Shown in pieces: positions 1 through 5,778 of a stretch of 11,323 nt of DNA. Numbering within the stretch: the stretch's first letter is position 1; every line of letters starts with the position of its first letter. Location of the stretch: the NCBI GenBank assembly GCA_049644325.1, contig JBARRR010000129.1, positions 1 through 11,323 of the forward strand, in the 5' to 3' direction. This stretch comes from DASZHA01 sp049644325. GTDB lineage: Bacteria > Chloroflexota > Dormibacteria > DASZGP01. The notes under the pieces are model-generated. The model was given only the letters and a program-made list of their open reading frames with translations, was not told where the DNA came from and searched no databases. Made by a program: the position numbers and the translations under genes.

Positions 1-188
1 TCATCGCCGGCCGCGGACGCGGCGATCCCAGCCAGGGCGCCTTCCAGTGCGTGCGGCCCGCTGGCCGCGACAAGGCGTGCCACCACGCGGCCATGTTTTG
101 TGATCTCCACGTCTTCGCCGTCGGCGACCTGGTCCAGTAGGGAAAGGATCTTGGCCTTGGCCTCCGTGGCGGTCAGCTTTATGGTCAT
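1..188 (-). CDS. Phd/YefM-type antitoxin, partial (runs off left edge)
   Basis: The first 62 codons of a minus-strand gene are visible; the 3' end lies outside the window. The N-terminus begins MTIKLTATEAKAKILSLLDQ and continues with VADGEDVEITKHGRVVARLV. This is the classic Phd/YefM antitoxin layout: a short strand, a helix with conserved Ala/Leu positions, then an 'EITKHGRVVARL' strand. In this family the N-terminal domain dimerises and binds the operator, and the C-terminal tail neutralises a toxin, often a VapC- or RelE-like RNase. Any toxin would lie off the left edge, so pairing cannot be shown. ATG at 188 is chosen because the ATG at 196 reads into TGA after three codons. There is no Shine-Dalgarno sequence. 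An extended -10 element places the likely transcript start on the ATG, so the mRNA may be leaderless. Family call is good; partner unknown. Confidence 0.82.
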   Translation of the reverse strand, partial: MTIKLTATEAKAKILSLLDQVADGEDVEITKHGRVVARLVAASGPHALEGALAGIAASAAGD

Positions 189-198
189 ATGACCATAA
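179..198. promoter_or_regulatory. 20-bp perfect palindrome over the antitoxin start: probable autoregulatory operator
   Basis: The sequence ttatggtcatatgaccataa is a perfect 10+10 palindrome. It covers the antitoxin ATG (188-186) and overlaps the -10 element of its promoter. Phd/YefM antitoxins are known to repress their own operon by binding short palindromes at the promoter. Position, symmetry and family all agree. That it is bound by this protein is inferred. Confidence 0.6.
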
Positions 199-203
199 TA
201 GCA
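195..203 (-). promoter_or_regulatory. Extended -10 promoter element for the antitoxin
   Basis: Read on the minus strand, TGC-TATTAT is an extended -10 (TGn plus a 5/6 match to TATAAT). No good -35 lies 17 bp upstream, and extended -10 promoters often lack one. With -10 at 200-195 the predicted start site is at about 188, which is the A of the antitoxin ATG. This would make the transcript leaderless and put the palindromic operator across the start of transcription. Confidence 0.4.
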
Positions 204-263
204 GTCACACCGCTCAGCCGTTGACCCGTCCCAGGCCGAGGAAATTGCCCCGCTGACGGGTGC

Positions 264-292
264 TTGACAACACGTACGCATGTTCGTATTAT
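264..292 (+). promoter_or_regulatory. Near-consensus sigma70-type promoter for the 118-aa unknown gene
   Basis: TTGACA (264-269) and TATTAT (287-292) are separated by exactly 17 bp. This gives a perfect -35 and a 5/6 -10, unusually strong for such GC-rich DNA. The predicted start at about 299 leaves a 25-nt leader with GGGAGG at 311-316, ahead of GTG 324. A LexA-like box lies inside the spacer. A promoter this strong would normally be held down by a repressor, which fits SOS control. Confidence 0.72.
273..286. promoter_or_regulatory. Candidate LexA/SOS box in the promoter spacer
   Basis: CGTACGCATGTTCG differs from the mutasome operon's own box, read on the same relative strand as CGAACACATGTTCG, at only 2 of 14 positions. 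The right half GTTCG is intact; the left half is CGTAC instead of CGAAC. It occupies nearly the same offset in the 17-bp spacer as the imuA box (bases 4-17 versus 3-16). One half-site is imperfect, so affinity may be lower. LexA binding is inferred. Confidence 0.5.
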
Positions 293-323
293 ACAAAACA
301 GTGTATCCGTGGGAGGTGTACGA

Positions 324-680
324 GTGGTGAGACCGGCACAGCGACAGGCTGGCGTGATATGGGACGAGCCGGATGCCCTGTGGCTCGCCGAACTCATGCA
401 GGAGCGCGGGGCGGGAGTGGTGGGCGTGGCGCTGATGCGGCCGCCCCAGGCACCGCCAACCGGATGGACCGAGCTCGTCTTGTCGGCCCCGTCAACCATC
501 GAATACCAGACATTGACGCGCCGTGGCCACCGATCGGTTATCGGCGCCGACGTCTTTCCGCACAGTCACGGGTGGTTGTTTCGAAATTGGAGGTCGCGGC
601 CTGACCTGCCTCTCGTAGGGCTGCTTGGTGACGCGATGGCGGTCATGCCGGCGCGGAAGAGGTGGTTGCGCTCGAGTTAG
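324..680 (+). CDS. Hypothetical 118-aa protein, possibly SOS-induced
   Basis: I do not recognise a family. The GTG start at 324 is set by GGGAGG at 311-316 with a 7-nt spacer; GTG 327 is the alternative. The frame has the GC-rich third positions typical of coding DNA here. The protein (MVRPAQRQAGVIWDEPDALW...) is soluble-looking, with no signal peptide or membrane helix. It has an acidic N-terminal helix region (WDEPDALWLAELMQERG, about residues 13-29), a hydrophobic patch VVGVALM, a Trp-rich middle (HGWLFRNWRSR, about residues 81-91) and a basic tail ARKRWLRSS. It stands alone behind a strong promoter containing a LexA-like box, so a DNA-damage role is possible but not shown by the protein itself. 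Its TAG overlaps the TAA of the convergent methyltransferase gene. It is divergent from the antitoxin. Confidence 0.62.
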   Translation: MVRPAQRQAGVIWDEPDALWLAELMQERGAGVVGVALMRPPQAPPTGWTELVLSAPSTIEYQTLTRRGHRSVIGADVFPHSHGWLFRNWRSRPDLPLVGLLGDAMAVMPARKRWLRSS

Positions 681-1687
681 AGCGCGTGACCCTCGAAGGC
701 GCTGAGTGGCCCGCCCATCGGCACGACGCGGGTCAGCTCCAGGCCCGCCAGGGCGTAGAGGTTTCGGTACTCCTCGGCGGTTCGGTCGCGGCTACCGTAA
801 ACCACCATCGCGTGCAGGTCGAGCATGGCGTACGGTCGCCGTGCGGGTCCCTCCGGCACCTCCTGCTCCACCGCCACCAACCGTGAGCCCGGACCCATGG
901 CCGCCCGGATGTTCTTGAGGATGCGCAGGCAGTCATCGTCCTCGAAGCAACGCAGGACGGTGCACGTGAAATATGCGTCGGCGCCTGCCGGCACCTCGGC
1001 GAACACGTCTCCCCCGACCACCGCCACGCGGTCGGCGACCCCGGCGGCCTCGAGGCGGGCCGGCGCCCCGGCGACCACGCCGGGCTGGTCGAACAGCGTG
1101 CCTCGCATCTCCGGGTGCCGCCGCAGGAGGGACACCAGGAAGGCTCCTTGCCCGCCGCCCACGTCGGCGACATGGGCAAGGCCGGAGAAGTCGTACGCGT
1201 TGACGACCTCGTCGAAGGCATCGGTGGTCGATTCCATCGCGGTCTCATAGGCGCTTCCGGCGTCCGGATGTTCCAGCAGGTAGCCTTGGAACGGGGCGCC
1301 GTAGACGTGGTCGAAGGCGGTCTCGCCGGTGCGGACGGCGTGGAGCAGGTCGGCGAAGGCGCCGTACGTCTCTGGCAGCATGCGCCAGCCGAGGATCATG
1401 AGTCGTTCCTCGCTGTCGCCGGTCAGCTGGCGGCTGAAATCGGTCTGGGCAAATCGACCCTTTTCGTCCTCTTCGAAGACGCCCTCGGCGGCGAGTGCTC
1501 GCAACAGCCGGCGAAGACGGTCGGGGTGGGCACCGGTGGCACTGGCCAGCTCCGCGGCGGTTTGAGGGCCCGCCTCCATCTGGTCGGGGATGCGAAGCGC
1601 GGCAACCACTTAAAGCCCCTGCGACACGCGGTAGCACTGGACGATCAGGGGCAGTGAGTCGGGGTCGAGGTGCGGCCGATCTGCCAT
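677..1687 (-). pseudogene. SAM-dependent O-methyltransferase (family 2 type), interrupted by an in-frame TAA
   Basis: From ATG 1687 the frame reads 25 codons, hits TAA at 1612-1610, and continues in the same frame with GTG at 1609 for 310 residues. Together this is about 336 residues, normal for PF00891-like O-methyltransferases. The joined sequence ...YRVSQGL-stop-VVAALRIPDQ matches the family's N-terminal dimerisation helix, where an aromatic residue often sits at the stop position, so TAC/TAT to TAA is the simplest origin. Numbered from GTG 1609: a winged-helix-like N-terminal part (TAAELASATGAHPDRLRRLL), SAM motif I DVGGGQG at 149-155, acidic ribose-binding D174 (LFDQP), GD at 200-201. 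The usual 'LHDW' catalytic-His motif reads VLRCFEDDD (218-226), so the His is Arg. A 310-residue product could still start at GTG 1609, but would lack the first helix. The gene lies 24 bp after dnaE2. A sequencing error at 1610-1612 is possible. Confidence 0.75.
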
Positions 1688-1711
1688 GCGACTTGCGCAG
1701 TCTAATCCCGG

Positions 1712-3358
1712 CTAGCCGACCCGGTCCCGCGACAGCTCGGGGCCGCCCTCCACCGGGGCGGCGCGGACCTCCCCCAGCCCGGCCGCCTCGGCCGCCGCCA
1801 TCGCCTCCTCGGGGTACCAGGAGTCGGCCGACTTGGCCAGGCGGTCGATGGTGGCGGGCGAGAACCCCAGCGCCTTGCCCACCTGGCGGATCGCCATCCG
1901 CGGCCGGAAGGTGACCACGTTGGCCACCATCCCCGAGCGGTCGGCGCCGTACTTCTCGTAGATGTACTGGATCACCTCCTCCCGGCGGCTGGAGGCGAAG
2001 TCGATGTCGATGTCGGGGGTGGTCTTCTGCTCCTCGTGGAGGAAGCGCTCGAAGAGAAGGTTGTGCTCCACGGGGTCGACCCGGGTGATGCCCAGCAGGT
2101 AGGCAACGATGGAGTCCGCCGCCGATCCCCTCCCCTGCCCCGGGATGCCGCTCTCCTTGGCGAAGCGCATCAGGTCCCAGTTGATCAGGAAGAACTCGGC
2201 CAGGCCGGTCTTCTCGATGACCTCGAGCTCGGTCTGGAGCCGCCGCGCCACCACCGATGTCATCGGCCGGTAGCGTATCTTGACGCCCTCCTGGCAGAGC
2301 TCGTAGAGGTAGCTGAAGGGCGTTTCCCCCTCGGGCACGGGGAAGCCGGGGAAGCGCTTGCTGCGGAGGTCGAGCTCGAAGTCGCAGCGACCCGCGACCT
2401 CGACGGTACGATCGAGCGCCTCCATGTAGGTGCGGCGCAGCCAGGGCTCGGTGACGATGGCGCCGGAGGGCGCCCGGGCGCTGGTCGCCACGCCGGCGGT
2501 GGCACCGGGGCCCAGCAACGCCTCCTCCATCTCGGCGCGGGTCTTGACATGGCGCTCGGCGTTGGGGGCGAGGAGGCCCTGGGCCTCCATCTCGTCGAGG
2601 GTGCCGCGCTCGCGGATGGCCACCAGCACGTCCTGGAGGGGCTTGTCCTGGGGCGTCATCATGTGGACGTCGTTGGTGGCGACGCATGGGATGCCGGTGT
2701 CGCGGCCCAGCTCGGCCAGCTCGGCGCATGTCCAGGGGTCCTCGGGGACCATGTGGTTCTGCAGCTCGAGGAGGAAATCGCCGGCGCCGCCATCAACGTC
2801 AAAGAGCTCGCGCAGCCGCGCCGCCGCCTCGGCCGCGGCCTCGCGCCTGCCGGCGCGGAGCAGGCGGGGGATCAGGCCCATGCGCTTGCAGCCGCTGAGG
2901 ACGATGAGCCCCGCGGTGTGCTCGGTGAGCAGCTCCCAGGCGACGGCGGTGTAGCCCTTGCGATCCGAGGGCGGCGCACCGAGGTTGCTGTGGCTGAGCA
3001 TGCGGGTGAGGTTGCTGAACCCGGTGCCGTCGCGGGCCAGGACGGTGAGGTGGTGGCGGCCGCGCTGGCGCTCCCGCGGCTTGGTGGTGGCCAGCGGGTC
3101 GACCAGCAGCTGCGGTTCGGGCGTCTCGATGCCGGGCATCGCCTCCACCGTCAGCTCGGCCCCGATCAGAGCGCGCAGCCCGACGTGGCGGGCGGCGGCG
3201 GTGAAGCGGACCATGGCGTAGAGGCCGCCATGGTCGGTGACGGCGAGGGCAGTAAGCCCGCGCGCCGCCGCCATCGCGGCCAGCTCCTCGGGGTGAGCGG
3301 CGCCATCGAGGAAGGAGAAGTTGGTGTGGGCGTGGAGCTCGGCGTAGCCCTCAGTCAT
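1712..3358 (-). CDS. dnaE2: Error-prone DNA polymerase DnaE2/ImuC, C-terminally truncated
   Basis: 548 residues resemble the N-terminal half of DnaE2, the C-family polymerase that performs damage-induced mutagenic synthesis with ImuA and ImuB. Full DnaE2 is typically just over 1000 residues. The PHP domain opens with HAHTNFSFLDGA (H9, H11) and TDHGG (D42, H43). The palm has GQGRGSAADS (407-416) and the two catalytic aspartates in PDIDIDF (448-454). After the segment around residue 505 (GFSPATIDRLAKSADSW) it ends ELSRDRVG-TAG. The third catalytic Asp, fingers, clamp-binding and OB regions are missing and are not found in any frame downstream, where the methyltransferase begins after 24 bp. Polymerase activity is therefore unlikely. 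The ATG at 3358 overlaps the preceding stop by 8 bp, showing coupling. This may be a real deletion, a decaying gene or an assembly join. Confidence 0.85.
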   Translation of the reverse strand: MTEGYAELHAHTNFSFLDGAAHPEELAAMAAARGLTALAVTDHGGLYAMVRFTAAARHVGLRALIGAELTVEAMPGIETPEPQLLVDPLATTKPRERQRGRHHLTVLARDGTGFSNLTRMLSHSNLGAPPSDRKGYTAVAWELLTEHTAGLIVLSGCKRMGLIPRLLRAGRREAAAEAAARLRELFDVDGGAGDFLLELQNHMVPEDPWTCAELAELGRDTGIPCVATNDVHMMTPQDKPLQDVLVAIRERGTLDEMEAQGLLAPNAERHVKTRAEMEEALLGPGATAGVATSARAPSGAIVTEPWLRRTYMEALDRTVEVAGRCDFELDLRSKRFPGFPVPEGETPFSYLYELCQEGVKIRYRPMTSVVARRLQTELEVIEKTGLAEFFLINWDLMRFAKESGIPGQGRGSAADSIVAYLLGITRVDPVEHNLLFERFLHEEQKTTPDIDIDFASSRREEVIQYIYEKYGADRSGMVANVVTFRPRMAIRQVGKALGFSPATIDRLAKSADSWYPEEAMAAAEAAGLGEVRAAPVEGGPELSRDRVG

Positions 3359-3614
3359 ATATCCGACTGCGCCACCAGGCCCCGGTGAGCTTGTCCTGGT
3401 AGACCTCGCATACCAGCCCCGGCGCTTCCCCGATGTCGAGCGCCAGCTTCCAGTACTCCCGGCTCACCGGCGACCGCCACCAGTCCGACTCCACCCGCCA
3501 GCGGGCGAAGACGCGCTCCACCCGCTGCCTTCCTTCCTCCCCCCGCAGCCACCGGGGCACACCCTCCACCATCGCCACCTCGACCGCCTCCGGCTCGGCC
3601 AGCAGCCGGCTCAT
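3351..3614 (-). CDS. Small mutasome-operon protein, DUF6504-like
   Basis: An 87-residue protein lies between imuB and dnaE2. Its ATG overlaps the imuB stop (ATGA) and its end overlaps the dnaE2 start by 8 bp, so the three are translationally coupled. The sequence is acidic and basic N-terminally (RVERVFARWRVE) and carries the pattern WWRSPVSREYW (45-55) and VYQDKLTGAWW (71-81). I associate this 'WWR..V.R.Y(Y/W)...D..(T/S)G.W' pattern with DUF6504, a small beta-rich family encoded next to or fused to imuB-like genes in Gram-positive-type genomes. This is from memory and needs a profile search. No function is established. Its conserved place suggests an accessory part of the ImuB-DnaE2 complex. 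No signal peptide, membrane helix or metal-binding cluster is seen. Confidence 0.72.
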   Translation of the reverse strand: MSRLLAEPEAVEVAMVEGVPRWLRGEEGRQRVERVFARWRVESDWWRSPVSREYWKLALDIGEAPGLVCEVYQDKLTGAWWRSRIYD

Positions 3615-4873
3615 GCCGCCGGCTTGTGCCGCCGGCTGCCGGCCTTGGTCCGGCGCACCAGCGCCTCAGCGGGGTCGGTCCAGCGGTGGCGACGCTCGTC
3701 GAGCAGCGACGGCGCCGGCGCCACCTCGGCCATCCGCACCAGGTTGGGACCGTGGGCGTCGCTGAGCAGCATCAGCTGGCGGCTGATGTCCTCGAGCCGC
3801 CCGTCCTGGCGCGCCATCAGGTCCATCTGACGCGAAGCGGCGGGACAGAAGCCGGTCAGCCGCAGCCGCACCCGGCTCACCGGCCGGCTGATCTCCTGCC
3901 GCTGGAGCAGGCTCGCCACCGGCGTCCAGAGCTCGCCGCCGGTGCTCATCGGCGCGCGTAAGCGGAGGACTGCCTCGGGCGGCGAGGCCTCGTCATCCAT
4001 CTCGACCTGGAGGCGGACCACGGTGGCGGCATGGCCGCCGTCAACCAGGCGCGTCCCCAGGCGGTCGACCAGGCCGCGGGCGACAAAGAGCAGCGGCTCG
4101 AGGTTGTCGACAGCGGGGTCTAGGCTGCTGCTCTCCTCCATCCGCTGCGGCGGCTGCCACGGCTCCAGCCGGCGGGAATCCTCGCCCCGGGCCAGGCGCA
4201 GCGCCTGGAGTCCCTCGCGCCCGAACTGGCCCTCGACCGCGGCCAGTGGCATGGCCGCGAAGTCGGCCATGCAGCGCAGGCCAAAGCGCTTCAGCCGCGT
4301 GATCATGTCGCCATCGACGGGCAGGTGCTCGGCCAGCGACAGCGGCGCCAGGAAGGAGCGCTCGCTGCCCCGCGGCACCGCGACTACCGCAGGCCCGGTG
4401 GTGTCGGCGCGGGCCGCGGCCAGGGCGGCGGCGGTGGCCGCGACGAACTTGTTGTCGCCCAGGCCCAGCGCCGGCCGGCTACGAAGGCGGCGGTGGAGGT
4501 AGGCGGCGACGCGAACGGCGAAGTCGTCAGGGTCGCCAAGACCGTCGATTTCGACATAGGCCTCACCCGACGCCGCCAGCTCGACCCGGGGCGCCAGCGC
4601 ATAGAGCCCGGCCAGCAGGTGGCGGGCGAGGTCGGCCTCGGCCTTCTCGTCGACGGCGAAGAAGCGGGCTTCGGGGCAGAGCTGCTCGGCCTGGCGCAGG
4701 GGCATGCCGGCGCAGACGCCGTAGCTGCGCGCCTCCGGGGAGGCGGCCCGCACCGGCTTGCGCTCGCTGGGAAAGCCGCCGACGATCAACGGCTGCCGGC
4801 GCAGGCTGTCGTCGTCGTGCTGCAGGACCAGCGCCGCGATGGGGATGTCGGGGATCCGGCAGCAGAGGATCAT
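3611..4873 (-). CDS. imuB: ImuB-like inactive Y-family DNA polymerase
   Basis: This 420-residue protein has the Y-family fold but lacks polymerase metal ligands, as ImuB does. The N-terminus MILCCRIPDIPIAALVL puts Arg where active enzymes have the first catalytic Asp (ILHVD...). The 'S(I/V)DE' motif reads ASGEAY (101-106), keeping the Glu but not the Asp. Helix-hairpin-helix-like and little-finger regions follow. QLMLL at 366-370 fits the sliding-clamp pentapeptide (QLxL-F/L). ImuB is known to act as the hub that binds the clamp, ImuA and DnaE2. The C-terminal tail is basic (RRTKAGSRRHKPAA). The ATG at 4873 overlaps the upstream TGA (ATGA). The frame is open further upstream, but homology and coupling fix this start. 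Confidence 0.88.
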   Translation of the reverse strand: MILCCRIPDIPIAALVLQHDDDSLRRQPLIVGGFPSERKPVRAASPEARSYGVCAGMPLRQAEQLCPEARFFAVDEKAEADLARHLLAGLYALAPRVELAASGEAYVEIDGLGDPDDFAVRVAAYLHRRLRSRPALGLGDNKFVAATAAALAAARADTTGPAVVAVPRGSERSFLAPLSLAEHLPVDGDMITRLKRFGLRCMADFAAMPLAAVEGQFGREGLQALRLARGEDSRRLEPWQPPQRMEESSSLDPAVDNLEPLLFVARGLVDRLGTRLVDGGHAATVVRLQVEMDDEASPPEAVLRLRAPMSTGGELWTPVASLLQRQEISRPVSRVRLRLTGFCPAASRQMDLMARQDGRLEDISRQLMLLSDAHGPNLVRMAEVAPAPSLLDERRHRWTDPAEALVRRTKAGSRRHKPAA

Positions 4874-5667
4874 GGTGGCGGCATAAAGGTGCCGCGGGGA
4901 TAGCGCACCACGAACTCGGCGGCGCCGCCGGGCATGCCGACCTTGTTCTTCTCGACCACCGCGCTCAGACGCACGCCGTCGATGTCGCCATGGCGCAGCA
5001 GCCATTCCTGGTGACGCAGGCGCAGCACCACGCTGGCGGCATAGCGCAGCGGCATCGCCGCCACGTCCTCCGCCAGCAGCAGCATCGGCGCCCCCGCTCG
5101 CGAGCAGGCGGCGCTGAGCGACGCCGCGAAGGGGTCCCACAGCCCGCTGGTGGCCCACGCCGCCGGCATGTCGGCGAGCACGCAACCCACCCCCGCGCGC
5201 AGCAGCGCCAGGGTCGCCTCCAGCGAGGTCTTGAGCTCATCCTCGACACCTGCGCCACGATCGGGCCGCAGCACCAGCACCCGGTCGAGCCGCGCACCCA
5301 TCCGCGCCATCAGCCAGGGATCGAGGTGGCCGCGCGTGTCCAGCGCCAGGACGGCGGCGTACTCCTGGCTGGCCTGGGCCAGGAACTGGTAACCAACCAT
5401 CATCTTGCCCGCGCCCGGGCTTCCCAGGCAGAGGCTGAGCCGGCCTCGGGGCAGACCTCCCACGGATGTGAGGTCGTCGATCTCGGCGATGCCGGTGGGG
5501 CAGCCGGCCGCCGAGGAGGCGTCGGCCGGCCGAGGGGTCGGCGCGATGTCGCTCTGCAGCGCCACCACCGCCGCCGCGTTCTGCAGCGCCGCCGTGCCGA
5601 ACCGTGTCTGGATCTGCCCCATTGCCGACTTCAGGGCCAGGGCTTTGGGGGACGCTGAACTACCCAA
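4870..5667 (-). CDS. imuA: ImuA-like RecA-family ATPase, first gene of the SOS mutasome operon
   Basis: About 265 residues, RecA-fold. The N-terminus KALALKSAMGQIQTRFG recalls the N-terminal helix of RecA, and the C-terminal stretch EKNKVGMPGGAAEF (about 239-252) mirrors the KNKV...AEF segment of the RecA core. Walker A is GSPGAGKM (82-89): the Lys is present but the usual Thr/Ser is Met. Walker B is VLAD near 163-166. It could be called a RecA paralogue or ImuA; operon position favours the ImuA role, linking RecA filaments to ImuB-DnaE2. Both candidate starts are TTG. TTG 5667 is preferred because AGAGG (5678-5674) is 6 nt ahead, while it directly abuts TTG 5673. The stop overlaps imuB by ATGA. 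Confidence 0.85.
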   Translation of the reverse strand: MGSSASPKALALKSAMGQIQTRFGTAALQNAAAVVALQSDIAPTPRPADASSAAGCPTGIAEIDDLTSVGGLPRGRLSLCLGSPGAGKMMVGYQFLAQASQEYAAVLALDTRGHLDPWLMARMGARLDRVLVLRPDRGAGVEDELKTSLEATLALLRAGVGCVLADMPAAWATSGLWDPFAASLSAACSRAGAPMLLLAEDVAAMPLRYAASVVLRLRHQEWLLRHGDIDGVRLSAVVEKNKVGMPGGAAEFVVRYPRGTFMPPP

Positions 5668-5745
5668 GAGCAACCTCTGAGGACTGACCGATGACAGAGA
5701 CGGCCTCTCGGGAGGGGGATTCAGCAGGTGCGGGAGGCGCCCTCC

Positions 5746-5774
5746 ATCATAGCGAACATGTGTTCGCTAGTCAA
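5746..5774 (-). promoter_or_regulatory. Promoter of the imuA-imuB-DUF6504-dnaE2 operon
   Basis: On the minus strand TTGACT (5774-5769) and TATGAT (5751-5746) are 17 bp apart, each a 5/6 match to consensus. The SOS box fills the spacer, so bound LexA would block RNA polymerase. The predicted start at about 5739 gives a leader of about 70 nt before TTG 5667. The -35 lies 5 bp from the stop of the upstream gene on the same strand, so some read-through from that gene is possible. Confidence 0.85.
5750..5769. promoter_or_regulatory. LexA/SOS box of the mutasome operon
   Basis: tagcgaacatgtgttcgcta has 9-bp perfect inverted arms around a 2-bp centre. The core CGAACATGTGTTCG (5753-5766) fits the Gram-positive and actinobacterial SOS consensus CGAAC-N4-GTTCG exactly. 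It sits between the -35 and -10 of the operon promoter. Together with the gene content, this makes LexA regulation very likely. Confidence 0.92.
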
Positions 5775-5778
5775 GGTT

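Noticed and set aside
288..293. Minus-strand TATAAT as a divergent promoter for the antitoxin
   Set aside because: No -35 lies 17 bp upstream on that strand, and it is almost 100 bp from the antitoxin start; TGC-TATTAT at 203-195 is better placed.
1610..1612. TAA as a recoded codon (selenocysteine or pyrrolysine)
   Set aside because: Known recoding uses TGA and TAG, not TAA, and no recoding hairpin or special residue is expected at this place in the family.
677..1712. The missing half of dnaE2 recovered by a frameshift
   Set aside because: No frame after 1712 shows polymerase finger, clamp or OB motifs; the region encodes a methyltransferase in its own frame.
1245..2729. Long minus-strand open frame rich in Arg, Gly and Pro, overlapping dnaE2 and the methyltransferase
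   Set aside because: It is a frame-shifted shadow. Its composition is that of an out-of-frame read of GC-rich genes, and both overlapping frames match known families.
2036..3388. 450-codon plus-strand open frame opposite dnaE2
   Set aside because: Antisense shadow with Leu/Gly/Ala/His-rich, motif-free translation; the minus-strand frame has PHP and polymerase motifs.
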